64,000 bases of DNA from Terriglobales bacterium (lineage in GTDB: Bacteria > Acidobacteriota > Terriglobia > Bryobacterales > Bryobacteraceae), in the NCBI GenBank assembly GCA_027485675.1, contig JAIXQP010000019.1, positions 124,001 through 188,000 of the forward strand, written 5' to 3'. A program made the translations under genes and the position numbers. The notes beneath the pieces are model-generated. The model made no database searches. It was not told the DNA's origin and worked only from the letters and a program-made list of their open reading frames with translations. Position 1 is the stretch's first letter; each line of letters begins with the position of its first letter. This document shows positions 33,612 to 42,310 of the stretch, piece by piece.

Positions 33612-34763
33612 CTATTCGTCCGGCGCTTCGCCCAACTGCACCTTCACCTTCGAAATCTTCTTCTGCCGGGCAATCGTCAACTCCACCGTATCCCCGGCCC
33701 GCTTCTTGGCGAGCGCCCGCGTAATGGCGTCCGGCCGGTCGCACGCCGTTCCGTCAATCGCCATAATCAGGTCGCCGCCCACTCCCACCTCGGCGTTGCC
33801 CACAATCACAATCTGCCGCGGCCCCCGCAACCCGGCCCGGTTCGCCGCGCTACCCCGCTGCACCCCTTGTAGCAGCAACCCGCCATCCACCGGCAAATCC
33901 AGCGCCTCGGCCCACTCGCCCGTCACGTAGATCACCTCCACCCCAAGCCGCGGCCGCTTGTAGCTCCGCCCGGCGCGGTGGTCGCTGATCATCACCTTGG
34001 CCTTGTTGATCGGCATCGCAAAGCCGATCCCGATATTGCCTCCCGGCCCGTAGATCGCCGTATTGATGCCAATCACATTGCCCTGCGAATCGAGCAGCGG
34101 CCCGCCGGAGTTCCCCGGGTTGATCGCCGCGTCCGTCTGCATCATCCCCTCGAGCTCCCGGTTCTCATCGGCGCGAATCGTCCGGCCTACCGCTGAAATA
34201 ATGCCCGTCGTCAACGTCCCGTCCAACCCGAACGGATTGCCGATCGCCAACACCTTCTGGCCCACCTGCACCGCGTCGGAATCGCCCAACGCCAACACCG
34301 GCAGCTTCTTCCGCGGCACGATCTTGATTAAGCCAAGGTCGTTATTCGGATCTTTGTACAGCACCTCGGCGTCGTACTTAGACTGATCCGGCAGCGTCAC
34401 CACGACCTTCGAATTCCCCGCCAGAACGTGGTTGTTCGTCAGAATTAAACCGCTCGGGTCAAAAATGAATCCGGAGCCGGTCTCCTTGGCCGGAACCACT
34501 TCAAAGAAACTCGCTCGCCGGTACACCGTGCTCGAAATGTTCACCGTCGCCGCCCGGGATCGCTTGTAGACGTCGATATTGTTCTGCTCGTCCGAGCCCA
34601 GGGTCGCCCCCTGCACCACCTTCGCCTCCTGCCACAACGGCCCGTCGGCCGAAGCCGTCGGCGCTCCGCCCGGCGGGAAGAACCGGGACTTGGCGATCGT
34701 CGTCAGGTAGACGAACGCGCCAACGAACACCAGGGTCAGGATCAGGTAGCGGAAGCGTTTCAT
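33612..34763 (-). CDS. DegS-like membrane-anchored serine protease with one PDZ domain
   Basis: A 383-residue S1C protease of the HtrA family. An uncleaved N-terminal TM anchor (about 5-24) places the protease in the periplasm. The catalytic triad appears as TNNHV (His), NNDLGLIKI (Asp) and GNSGGPL (Ser). One PDZ domain (about 290-375, with GLRGPRQIVIVGNAEV and IMAIDGTACDRPDAI) follows. A single PDZ and an anchor match DegS rather than DegP, although DegS-type sigma-factor signalling partners are not present here. The start is the ATG at 34763; the longer frame to 34799 enters the coaE end. AGGAG lies about 14 nt upstream. Confidence 0.92.
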   Translation of the reverse strand: MKRFRYLILTLVFVGAFVYLTTIAKSRFFPPGGAPTASADGPLWQEAKVVQGATLGSDEQNNIDVYKRSRAATVNISSTVYRRASFFEVVPAKETGSGFIFDPSGLILTNNHVLAGNSKVVVTLPDQSKYDAEVLYKDPNNDLGLIKIVPRKKLPVLALGDSDAVQVGQKVLAIGNPFGLDGTLTTGIISAVGRTIRADENRELEGMMQTDAAINPGNSGGPLLDSQGNVIGINTAIYGPGGNIGIGFAMPINKAKVMISDHRAGRSYKRPRLGVEVIYVTGEWAEALDLPVDGGLLLQGVQRGSAANRAGLRGPRQIVIVGNAEVGVGGDLIMAIDGTACDRPDAITRALAKKRAGDTVELTIARQKKISKVKVQLGEAPDE

Positions 34764-34773
34764 ACAGAGAGGG

Positions 34774-35373
34774 TTACTCCTGGAGAGCCCTAAGCTCATT
34801 ATAGGTTTCTCCGACTTGCCGGCGAACGTCGTCGAGCGAAATCGAAGTATCTATGACGTAGTCCGCGAATTTTCGTTTCTCGGCGAGCGGCATCTGCCGC
34901 CGGATTCGCGCCAATGTCTCCTCCCGCGTCCACTGGCTCCGCGCCATCGCCCGGCTGATCTGCGTCTCCTCGTCGCAGGTCGCGAGCACCACCCGCGCGA
35001 ACTGCTTATACAGCCCCGTCTCGATATGAATCGCCGCCTCGTAAAGCACAATCGCGTGCGGATCCCGCTCGAAAATCTCGACGAAGCGCTGCTCCCGCAG
35101 CTCCTCCACCAGCGGATGGACAATCGCGTTCAGCTTCGCCAGCTTGGCCGCGTCCGCGAACACCACCGCCCCCAGCGCCCGGCGGTTGATCGAGCCGTCC
35201 GGGTGGCAGATGCCCTCCCCGAAAAGCGCCACCGTCGCCTCCCGCCCCGGCCCGGCCAGCACCTCATGGCCCAGCTTGTCGGCCTCCACCAGTTCGCAGC
35301 CCAACTCGGCAAACATCCGGCCGACCGTCGATTTGCCCGTCGCCAGCCCACCCGTCAACGCAACCGTCAGCAT
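34774..35373 (-). CDS. coaE: Dephospho-CoA kinase
   Basis: The last enzyme of coenzyme A biosynthesis; it phosphorylates dephospho-CoA with ATP. The 199-residue protein opens with VALTGGLATGKSTVGRMFAELG, the P-loop with the GKS/T signature, followed by LVEADKLGHEV and the lid region ATCDEETQISRAMAR. The C-terminal DTSISLDDVRRQV helix is family-like. The ATG at 35373 gives the normal length; the frame remains open upstream through folD in another frame, which is a shadow. It overlaps the folD stop by 7 bp and precedes the protease by 10 bp. Confidence 0.95.
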   Translation of the reverse strand: MLTVALTGGLATGKSTVGRMFAELGCELVEADKLGHEVLAGPGREATVALFGEGICHPDGSINRRALGAVVFADAAKLAKLNAIVHPLVEELREQRFVEIFERDPHAIVLYEAAIHIETGLYKQFARVVLATCDEETQISRAMARSQWTREETLARIRRQMPLAEKRKFADYVIDTSISLDDVRRQVGETYNELRALQE

Positions 35374-36275
35374 CCCTGGCGTCGCTCGGCGGCTTCCACC
35401 GTATTGCTCATCAACATCGCGATCGTCAGCGGCCCCACCCCGCCCGGCACCGGCGTCCACGCCCCCGCCAAAGCCATAGCGTCCAGCGGATGCGTATCGC
35501 CCACCAGCATCTTCCCCTTCCGGTCGAACTCCGCCAGTAGATTGGCTTCGTTTCGCAAAATCGCGGCGGCCTCGCTCCGCTCCGTAATCCGGTTGATCCC
35601 GACATCGATCACCACCGCCCCCGGCCGGATGTGCTCCGCCGTCAAAAACGCCGGCCGCCCAATCGCCCCCACCAAAATCTCCGCCCGCTGGCACTCTGCC
35701 GCCAGATCCACGGTCCGCGAGTGGCAAATCGTCACCGTCGCGTGCGCGTGCAACAGCAGCATCGCCATCGGCTTACCGACAATATCGCTCCGGCCCACCA
35801 CCACGGCCCGCTTGCCGGCCACCTCGATCCCGGTCCGGCGCAGCAGTTCCATCACCCCGGCCGGGGTACACGGCCGCGGCCCCGGCAACCCGATCGAAAG
35901 CCGGCCGACATTCACGGGATGGAACCCGTCAATGTCCTTGTCCGGAGCGATGCGTTCCAGCACCTGCCGCGAGTCGATGTGCGGCGGCACCGGCATCTGC
36001 ACGAGAATCCCGTCAATCGCCTCGTTCCCGTTCAACTCGTCGATAATGGCGAGCAACTCGGCCGTCGTCGTCGTCTCCGGCCGGAGGATTTTTTCGCTCA
36101 CCAGGCCAAGGCTGGCGCAAGTCTTGATCTTGCTGTTGACATACACTTCGCTGGCGGGATCTCCACCCACCAGAACCACGGCCAGCCCCGGCCGCCGCGG
36201 CAGAGCCGCGATGCGCGGTTCGAGTTCAGCAAGAATTTCGTCGCGGACGAGCTTCCCGTCCAAAATCTGGGCCAT
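35367..36275 (-). CDS. folD: Bifunctional methylene-THF dehydrogenase / methenyl-THF cyclohydrolase
   Basis: Converts 5,10-methylene-THF to 10-formyl-THF. The 302-residue protein has SEVYVNSKIKTCASLGL with the catalytic Lys, GILVQMPVPPHI, the signature PDKDIDGFHPVNVGRL, and PCTPAGVMELL. The Rossmann motif is VVVGRSDIVGKPMAMLLL, followed by CHSRTVDLA and VIDVGINRI. Length and motifs are standard. The gene is divergent from the cupredoxin gene across 75 bp and overlaps coaE by 7 bp, giving a folD-coaE-protease unit. Confidence 0.97.
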   Translation of the reverse strand: MAQILDGKLVRDEILAELEPRIAALPRRPGLAVVLVGGDPASEVYVNSKIKTCASLGLVSEKILRPETTTTAELLAIIDELNGNEAIDGILVQMPVPPHIDSRQVLERIAPDKDIDGFHPVNVGRLSIGLPGPRPCTPAGVMELLRRTGIEVAGKRAVVVGRSDIVGKPMAMLLLHAHATVTICHSRTVDLAAECQRAEILVGAIGRPAFLTAEHIRPGAVVIDVGINRITERSEAAAILRNEANLLAEFDRKGKMLVGDTHPLDAMALAGAWTPVPGGVGPLTIAMLMSNTVEAAERRQGC

Positions 36276-36322
36276 GGTTACAGGCTACTATCTGGCGGCC
36301 GTCCCGCGCCGGACCGTAAAGT

Positions 36323-36340
36323 TCGGCCGTCTCCGGCCGA
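36323..36340. promoter_or_regulatory. Inverted repeat in the leader of the cupredoxin operon
   Basis: TCGGCCG (36323-36329), TCTC, CGGCCGA (36334-36340) is a perfect 7-bp inverted repeat with a 4-nt loop, ending 10 nt before the cupredoxin ATG at 36351. No Shine-Dalgarno is visible there. A weak -10-like TACTAT at 36286-36291 would put this hairpin in the leader RNA. It could be an operator, a leader hairpin or chance in GC-rich DNA. Confidence 0.35.
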
Positions 36341-36350
36341 TATATACCGT

Positions 36351-37031
36351 ATGAAGCCGGTGTCTACCGCCCTGCTGGTGTTGGTGTGCCTTCCCCTGCT
36401 TTGGGCGGGCGAAATCAGCGGAAAGGTGCTGATCACCCGGACCCTCACCAAAAAGCGCGTGGTCGTGGATGTTTATGCCCCGCGCGGGGGTGCCCCGGCC
36501 GCGGCCTCCGCCCCGCAGGATCTCGACGAATGGGGCCGCACGGTGGTCTACGTCGACGCCCCGGCGGAAGGAAAACCACCCGCCACGGCTGCTGAGATCG
36601 GGCAACGCAACCGGCGTTTTGAAAAGGAAGTCCTGGTGATTCCCGCCGGCAGCACCGTCTCGTTTCCAAACGGGGACCCCATCTTCCACAACGTCTTCTC
36701 GCTGTCGAAGGCGAAGGCGTTCGATTTGGGCTACTACCCGCAGGGCCAGACCCGGACGGTCCGTTTCGACAAACCGGGCCCCGTCCAGGTCTTCTGCCAC
36801 CTGCACACCAACATGAGCGCCGCCATTCTGGTCGTGCCGAATCCACTCTTCGCCCAACCCTCCTCCGACGGAGCCTTTCGCATCCCCTCCGTCCCCGCGG
36901 GCAAGCACAAGCTCCGACTGTGGCACCGCAGCGCCGGCTTCCTCGAACAGGACGTGGACGTCCCGGCCGATGGCACCGTAAACGTCACCTTCAATCTGCC
37001 TTTGGCCACCATCAAGTCCGTTGGTCCCTGA
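36351..37031 (+). CDS. Exported cupredoxin (plastocyanin-like, methylamine-utilization-like) protein
   Basis: A 226-residue exported blue-copper-type protein. After a signal peptide ending at about WAG (20), a strand-rich region has VIPAGSTVSFPNGDPIFHNVFSL with His113. It continues with VQVFCHLHTNMSAAILVVPNP, giving Cys149, His152 and Met155 as type 1 copper ligands. The C-terminal 55 residues (GAFRIPSVPAGKHKLRLW ... GTVNVTFNL) look like a carboxypeptidase-regulatory/Cna-B beta-sandwich. It may carry electrons or sense copper/redox. The ORF is preceded by a hairpin and followed 9 bp later by the HD-GYP gene. Confidence 0.85.
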   Translation: MKPVSTALLVLVCLPLLWAGEISGKVLITRTLTKKRVVVDVYAPRGGAPAAASAPQDLDEWGRTVVYVDAPAEGKPPATAAEIGQRNRRFEKEVLVIPAGSTVSFPNGDPIFHNVFSLSKAKAFDLGYYPQGQTRTVRFDKPGPVQVFCHLHTNMSAAILVVPNPLFAQPSSDGAFRIPSVPAGKHKLRLWHRSAGFLEQDVDVPADGTVNVTFNLPLATIKSVGP

Positions 37032-37040
37032 TGCATACCG

Positions 37041-38672
37041 ATGCGTGACTCCTCCCTGACTCGCCGCGTCGTCCTCTTCGTGCTGCTGCCTTTGGCGGTC
37101 GTGTTCGCGGCAAGCCTCGTCTGGATGGAGCAAGCCCTCCGGCAGAAGACCGCCGCCGAAGTCCGGGCCGAATTGCAGCAGCGGGAACTGCTCCGGCAGC
37201 GGGAACAGGCGCGTCAGAACCGGGAACTACATCGGGCGTTGCAAGTGCTGAGTGAGAACGCCGGTCTCAAGGCCGCGCTGATGTTGCATCGGGACCTCGA
37301 GAACGCTGGGGCCCTGCGGGATCCGGCGATGCGGTCCGAACTGCGGCGGACTCTCGACGAACGCCTGGCGGCCATCCGGGCGGCCACCGACGCCGACCTT
37401 CTGGCCATGGGGAACGCCCGCGAGGAGATCATCGCGGAGTGGCAGCGGCGGTCCGGCGGCGTCTATCTGCGGCAGGAGATTCCCATCAATCTCGAACGGG
37501 AAAACCTCGGCCGCCTTGTCATCGGCCGGGAGTTGGACTTAGCGTCGCTGGCCGCCGGCGCCGAAGCGGTGCTCATCCGGGATGGCCGCGTGGAACGGGC
37601 GACCTTGCCGGTCGAACGGTTCGCCGGGCTGCAGCGCGATTGGACGCAGACCGGCGAGTTCCTGCTCGGCGGCGAACGCTGGTTGGCCGTGCCGATGGTC
37701 TCCATCGAACTTGGCGGCGGCCGGCGCATCGTCATGCTGGATTCTGTCGACGCCGCCGTGGCGCCCTTCGTCCGGATCCTGCGTCTGGTGCTCGCGCCCG
37801 TCGGAGCGGTCAGTCTGGGCCTCGTCCTCACCTTGGTCTGGTTCACCTCCCGGGCTGTCACGACGCCTCTACAACGCCTGACGGATGCCTGTCAGGAGAG
37901 CATCCAAAAGGGAATTCTCGAGATCCCACCCACCCAGCCCGCCGGGGTGCATGAAATCGACGTCCTCGCCGACAGCCTCCACCGCGCGGCCGTGGCGGCC
38001 TCCGATGCCCGCCGCAGTCTCCAGCAGGCCTATCTCGAAATCCTCGAAGCGCTTGTCGAAAGCCTCGAAGCCCGCGACCAATACACCGCCGGCCATAGCC
38101 GCCGCGTCAGCCTGTATTCCGTCTGGATCGGCCAGCAGATGGGTCTCTCCCCGGCCGAACTCGAACGGCTGCGCATCGGGGCCCTCTTGCATGACATCGG
38201 CAAGATCGGCATCCCGGACGCGGTGCTGCTCAAAGACGGCCGCCTCACCGACGAAGAGTTCGCCACCATCAAGAAGCATCCCGAAATCGGCGTCCGCATC
38301 CTCGAACGCATCGGCGCCTTCGGGGAGTACTTGGGCGCCGTCGGCCTCCATCATGAAAATCACGATGGCAGCGGCTACCCGAAAGGCCTTCGGGGCGAGG
38401 CGATCCCCGTCGACGCCCGCATTGTCCACGTGGCCGACGCCTACGACGCCATGACGAGCAACCGTCCCTACCGCCAACGCATGCCGGAAGAGAAGGTCCG
38501 CCGGATCCTCAGGGAGTGCAGCGGAACCCAATTTGACCCGGCCGCCGTGGCTGCCTTCTTTGCCAGTCCCATCGATAGCACCGCAGCGAATTTGGAGAAG
38601 TTATATGAAGCGATACACGATCCCGCGGTTCGCGTGCCTCTGGCTGATGCTGGTCAGCCCCTGGCTGGCTGA
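37041..38672 (+). CDS. Membrane-bound HD-GYP cyclic di-GMP phosphodiesterase with HAMP-like region
   Basis: A 543-residue inner-membrane protein that hydrolyses cyclic di-GMP. TM1 (9-27) and TM2 (about 245-268) bracket a periplasmic sensor region containing a coiled-coil part (30-75). A HAMP-like segment (TTPLQRLTDACQESIQKG) follows TM2. The HD-GYP domain shows HDIGKIGIPD (384-393), KKHPEIG, HHENHDGSGYPKGLRGE (437-453) and HVADAYDAMTSNRPYR, all motifs intact, so it should be active. No GGDEF domain is present. The periplasmic sensor lies next to an exported cupredoxin, and its last 68 nt overlap the barrel gene. Confidence 0.93.
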   Translation: MRDSSLTRRVVLFVLLPLAVVFAASLVWMEQALRQKTAAEVRAELQQRELLRQREQARQNRELHRALQVLSENAGLKAALMLHRDLENAGALRDPAMRSELRRTLDERLAAIRAATDADLLAMGNAREEIIAEWQRRSGGVYLRQEIPINLERENLGRLVIGRELDLASLAAGAEAVLIRDGRVERATLPVERFAGLQRDWTQTGEFLLGGERWLAVPMVSIELGGGRRIVMLDSVDAAVAPFVRILRLVLAPVGAVSLGLVLTLVWFTSRAVTTPLQRLTDACQESIQKGILEIPPTQPAGVHEIDVLADSLHRAAVAASDARRSLQQAYLEILEALVESLEARDQYTAGHSRRVSLYSVWIGQQMGLSPAELERLRIGALLHDIGKIGIPDAVLLKDGRLTDEEFATIKKHPEIGVRILERIGAFGEYLGAVGLHHENHDGSGYPKGLRGEAIPVDARIVHVADAYDAMTSNRPYRQRMPEEKVRRILRECSGTQFDPAAVAAFFASPIDSTAANLEKLYEAIHDPAVRVPLADAGQPLAG

Positions 38673-39894
38673 AGCGCAGGAAGCACAGATCGGCTTTGAA
38701 ATCCCCATGACGTTCACCTTCGGGGCGACCGTCACGGACCGTTTCAAGAACACCATCCCGGAGTGGCTGGCGACCATCGATAACCCCGTGCGCTCGAATC
38801 GCGGCGTCGCCTCCGCCGGTGCCCGCCTCCTGCTCGCCCCCACGCTCAAGCTCGGACGCCACTGGTACTTCCACGCCACCTTCCAGGGCAACACCTCGCC
38901 CTTCTTCTACTACGAGGCCTATCACGTCCGCGGCAACGGAGCCCGCTTCCGCCTGTTGCAAGGTTTTGGCGCCTATACCACCGGCAGCGAGACCGCCAGC
39001 GTCACCGTGAAGGCCGGCAAACTCATCACCGCCTTCGGCCAGTTCGCCACCCGCTACAACGACCGCGACAACGCTCTCCTCGATGCCCCCATGGCCTACG
39101 GCTCCTATCTCCTGCTCCGGCCGGACCAGATCCCCTGCTCCAACTTTGACCTCGAACATCAGCAGCGCGTGCACCCGAACGTCGCGGCCTATCACTGCGA
39201 CCACCTTGAGTCCTATACCTATGGCGTACTGCCCGTCACCCCCTATGGCGTCTTCGGCGCCGAAGTGGACCTCACTTGGCGCCGCCTCGACGCCCGGCTG
39301 CAACTGGCGAACGCCTCCCCCTCCAACCCGCAGAAGCTCACCTCTTCGAGCCAAGCCGCGCAGTGGGCCGCCGGGATGGGCGTCACCCTCCTGCCCGGCC
39401 TCCGCGCCGGCGTCTCCGGCTTTCGCGGTCCGTGGCTCGAATCGAGCACCCAGTCGCAACTCGCCCCGGGCCTCCACTGGCGCCAGTTCAACGCGAGCGG
39501 CCTCGGGTTCGACGCCCAATGGGCCCGCTCCCGCCTGGCCGTCAGCGGCGAGTGGCAACGCCTGCAATACAGCTATCCGAACTTCCGCTCCGGCCCCGCG
39601 GTGCAGTACGGCTACGGCGAAGGAAAGTGGACGCTCCATCCCCGCTGGTTCGTGGCGACCCGGGTCGGCTACCAACGGCACAGCGTCGTCGCCGACGAAT
39701 CCTCGCCCGGCCACTCGCATTTCCTGCCGACGCGCCTGGCCTACGAGTTCGCCGCCGGCTACCGGCCCCGCCCTGGCCAACTGATTAAAGCCGGTTACCT
39801 CTGGATGCCCAGTACCCAGCGGTACGGCCCGCGAGACGACGTCCTTGGATTCCAGTGGGTCGCCGACGTACCCACGCTGAGTTGGACGCGCTAG
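38605..39894 (+). CDS. Outer-membrane beta-barrel (porin-like) protein
   Basis: A 429-residue protein with a signal peptide (MKRYTIPRFACLWLMLVSP, then WLAEAQ). The mature sequence is made of alternating hydrophobic and polar strands with many aromatic residues (HWYFHATFQGNTSPFFYYEAYHV, RFRLLQGFGAY, VQYGYGEGKWTLHPRWFVATRVGYQRH), typical of an outer-membrane barrel. A possible disulfide pair is at PCSNF and YHCDH. It does not end with Phe but with SWTR. GGAGAAG is well placed before the ATG. The start lies 68 nt inside the HD-GYP gene in another frame, so the genes are coupled. The transported molecule is unknown. Confidence 0.78.
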   Translation: MKRYTIPRFACLWLMLVSPWLAEAQEAQIGFEIPMTFTFGATVTDRFKNTIPEWLATIDNPVRSNRGVASAGARLLLAPTLKLGRHWYFHATFQGNTSPFFYYEAYHVRGNGARFRLLQGFGAYTTGSETASVTVKAGKLITAFGQFATRYNDRDNALLDAPMAYGSYLLLRPDQIPCSNFDLEHQQRVHPNVAAYHCDHLESYTYGVLPVTPYGVFGAEVDLTWRRLDARLQLANASPSNPQKLTSSSQAAQWAAGMGVTLLPGLRAGVSGFRGPWLESSTQSQLAPGLHWRQFNASGLGFDAQWARSRLAVSGEWQRLQYSYPNFRSGPAVQYGYGEGKWTLHPRWFVATRVGYQRHSVVADESSPGHSHFLPTRLAYEFAAGYRPRPGQLIKAGYLWMPSTQRYGPRDDVLGFQWVADVPTLSWTR

Positions 39895-39909
39895 CGGCTC
39901 AGTTCTAAC

Positions 39910-41424
39910 TCAGTTCCAATACGTCCGGTCGAGGCTGCGGTACTGCACCGCCTCGGCCAGATGCTTAGCCCCGATCTGGTCCCGGCCGTCGAGATCCGCA
40001 ATCGTCCGCGCTACCTTCAAAATCCGGTCGTGCGCCCGCGCGCTCAGCCCCATCCGCCGCACCGCCATCTCGAGCGTCCGCTCCCCGGCTTCATCCAGGC
40101 TGCAATGCGTCCGCAGTTGCGCACTCGGAATATGGGCGTTGTAAAAACCGCGAACCTGCTGCCGCTCCCGCGCCGCGCCCACCCGCTGCCGGAAGTGCTC
40201 GGAGCTGACGGCCGCATCCGCGCCGCGCAGGTCCTTGTACGGCACCGCCGGCACCTCAATATGCAGATCAATGCGGTCGAGCATCGGCCCGCTGATCTTT
40301 GACAGGTACCGCTGAATAATCCCCGGCGTGCACCGGCACTCGCGCGTCGGGTCGCCGTGAAATCCGCACGGACACGGATTCATCGCCGCCACCAGCATGA
40401 AGCGGGCGGGGAAGCGCGTCGACGAATTGGCCCGCGCAATCGTCACCGCCCCCTCCTCCATCGGTTGCCGCAACTGCTCCAGCACGTTCCGCGCAAACTC
40501 CGGGAACTCGTCCAGGAACAGCACCCCATGATGCGCCAGACTCGCCTCTCCCGGCCGCGGCGTACCGCTGCCGCCGCCAATCAACCCCGCGTCCGACACC
40601 GTATGGTGCGGAGACCGGAACGGCCGCAACCGCAGCAAACCATGGCCCTTGGCGAGTTGCCCGGCCACCGAGTGAATCTGCGTCGTCTCGAGCGACTCCG
40701 GAAACGTCAACGGCGTCAGAATCCCGGCCAGGCGCTTGGCCAGCATCGTCTTGCCCGATCCCGGCGGCCCCACCAGCAGCACGTTGTGCCCCCCAGCGGC
40801 CGCCACCTCCAGCGCCCGCTTCGCCGTCGCCTGGCCCCGCACATCGGAAAAGTCCGGATACTCCGTCTGCCCCGATCCATCGAGCGTCGACTGCACCGGC
40901 TCGAACTTCAGCGGCTCGTTCACAATGCCCACCGCCTCGGCAATGTGCTTCACCCCATAGACGTTCACACCCTCCACCACCGCCGCCTCCGCCGCGTTCT
41001 CCAGCGGTACGATCACGTTCCGGACGCCCTGCTGCCGGGCGCAAACCGCAATCGAGAGCGCCCCGCGGATCGGCCGCACCGCGCCGTCCAGCGACAGCTC
41101 CCCAATCGAAAGATGTTGCTCGCTCTGATGCAGCGTCCCCATCGCGCCCAAAATCCCCATCGCCATCGGCAGGTCAAACCCCGGCCCCTCCTTCCGCACG
41201 TTCGCCGGCGCCAGATTAATGGTCACCGCGCGCGCCGGATAGCCGAAGCCCGAGTTCATCAGCGCCGATTTGATCCGCTCCCGGCTCTCCCGCACCGCCA
41301 AATCCGGCATCCCCACGGTGATGAAGTCCCGCGCCGAGCCGGAGTTGTACAAGTCCACCTCGACGTCCACAAGATGCGCGTCGATCCCATAAACGGCGGC
41401 TGAACGGGTGCGAAAAAGGCCCAT
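39910..41424 (-). CDS. comM: ComM/YifB-family AAA+ ATPase (magnesium-chelatase-like)
   Basis: A 504-residue ComM-type helicase, which in transforming bacteria promotes branch migration during integration of DNA. The N-terminal Lon-like domain (about 15-145) starts VYGIDAHLVDVEVDL. The AAA+ domain has Walker A VLLVGPPGSGKTMLAKRLAG, Walker B GVLFLDEFPEF, and the region FRSPHHTVSDAGLIGGG. A C4-type Cys pair region reads NPCPCGFHGDPTRECRC. The C-terminal domain has RAHDRILKVARTIADL. It is free-standing between convergent and same-strand neighbours. No other competence gene is in the window. Confidence 0.94.
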   Translation of the reverse strand: MGLFRTRSAAVYGIDAHLVDVEVDLYNSGSARDFITVGMPDLAVRESRERIKSALMNSGFGYPARAVTINLAPANVRKEGPGFDLPMAMGILGAMGTLHQSEQHLSIGELSLDGAVRPIRGALSIAVCARQQGVRNVIVPLENAAEAAVVEGVNVYGVKHIAEAVGIVNEPLKFEPVQSTLDGSGQTEYPDFSDVRGQATAKRALEVAAAGGHNVLLVGPPGSGKTMLAKRLAGILTPLTFPESLETTQIHSVAGQLAKGHGLLRLRPFRSPHHTVSDAGLIGGGSGTPRPGEASLAHHGVLFLDEFPEFARNVLEQLRQPMEEGAVTIARANSSTRFPARFMLVAAMNPCPCGFHGDPTRECRCTPGIIQRYLSKISGPMLDRIDLHIEVPAVPYKDLRGADAAVSSEHFRQRVGAARERQQVRGFYNAHIPSAQLRTHCSLDEAGERTLEMAVRRMGLSARAHDRILKVARTIADLDGRDQIGAKHLAEAVQYRSLDRTYWN

Positions 41425-41455
41425 GTTACAGGAGTGGGCCGGACCGGGATTTCTC

Positions 41456-42310
41456 TCACTCCACCGTAAAGCGGTGGTCAGAACTTACGCGGCGGTCGCC
41501 GATCCGGTCGTGGATCAGCAACTGCAGCCGGTACTCTCCCGGCGCGAGATCCTTGCCCAACTGCAAGCTCAAAACGCTCGGCAAAAAGCGCCGCGGATAG
41601 GCGGAATCCCCCGTCTGCTCCGCTGCAATCTCCTGCCGGAACAGGCTGATCCCGGCGGCGTTAAACGCCTCCAGTCCGTACGCAATGTCGTAACGGTTCC
41701 CCTCCGCCCGGCTAAACCCAACAATCGAAAACCGCGCCCACACCATGTCCCCCGGCCGGTAGACCGCGGTCAGAATCGGCTGCGGGGCGTCCTCTTGCCG
41801 GTAGAATCCGAAGTTGCTGCCGCCCAGCGCCACATTCTCCGCAATGGCCGGACCCGCCAGGGGAATCTCCGCCTGCCGGGCCGTCTTTGCATTGGCCACC
41901 TGGTCTTCCAGCTCAATCGCCAGCTTCGCCTGCCCCTGCACCAGGCCCACCGGCAGCTCCAGTTCGGCGTACACCTTCGGCTTCCACTGCTTATCTTCCG
42001 GAGCAAGGTCCGCCACCACCTCCCCGCTGGCCGGCTTGGCGAGGGCCAGCCCCGCCGCGTCCGTCAAGGCGATACGGTAGCGCAGCCGGACACGCGGGTC
42101 GCTGTCGTCGTCCGCCTTGGCGGCCCGCGCCCCGGACACCGTGAAGCGGACGAAAATCGTCTCCCCGCTCCCGAACGGGCGGTTCACCGCCTCTCCGCCG
42201 TCGGTGGCGCTCAGCGTCAATCCGTCAATGGCGAGCGCGGCCGGAGGCGTTTGCGCGGGACTAATTGCCGAGAGCAGGCCCAGCCACGCTAGGAGGCGTA
42301 GCGGGAACAA
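41456..42310 (-). CDS. Exported beta-sandwich protein of unknown function
   Basis: A protein of about 284 residues beginning with a hydrophobic signal (LFPLRLLAWLGLLSAISPAQ). It contains two beta-rich halves: one with FVRFTVSG ... VRLRYRIALTDAAGLALAKPASGEV and one with MVWARFSIVGF ... YDIAYGLEAFNAAGISLFRQ. Both begin with strands about being a ratio or capacity for a moving charge are not implied; the matching layout suggests duplicated Ig-like domains. The start is uncertain: I use the TTG at 42310 right before the signal; an ATG at 42400 lies deeper in the upstream lipoprotein gene. It overlaps that gene by about 50 nt. No family is recognised. Confidence 0.65.
   Translation of the reverse strand: MFPLRLLAWLGLLSAISPAQTPPAALAIDGLTLSATDGGEAVNRPFGSGETIFVRFTVSGARAAKADDDSDPRVRLRYRIALTDAAGLALAKPASGEVVADLAPEDKQWKPKVYAELELPVGLVQGQAKLAIELEDQVANAKTARQAEIPLAGPAIAENVALGGSNFGFYRQEDAPQPILTAVYRPGDMVWARFSIVGFSRAEGNRYDIAYGLEAFNAAGISLFRQEIAAEQTGDSAYPRRFLPSVLSLQLGKDLAPGEYRLQLLIHDRIGDRRVSSDHRFTVE

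Noticed and set aside
34774-35727. An extended open frame upstream of coaE
   Set aside because: The extension is Gly/Arg-rich shadow of folD; coaE starts at 35373 with its P-loop right after.
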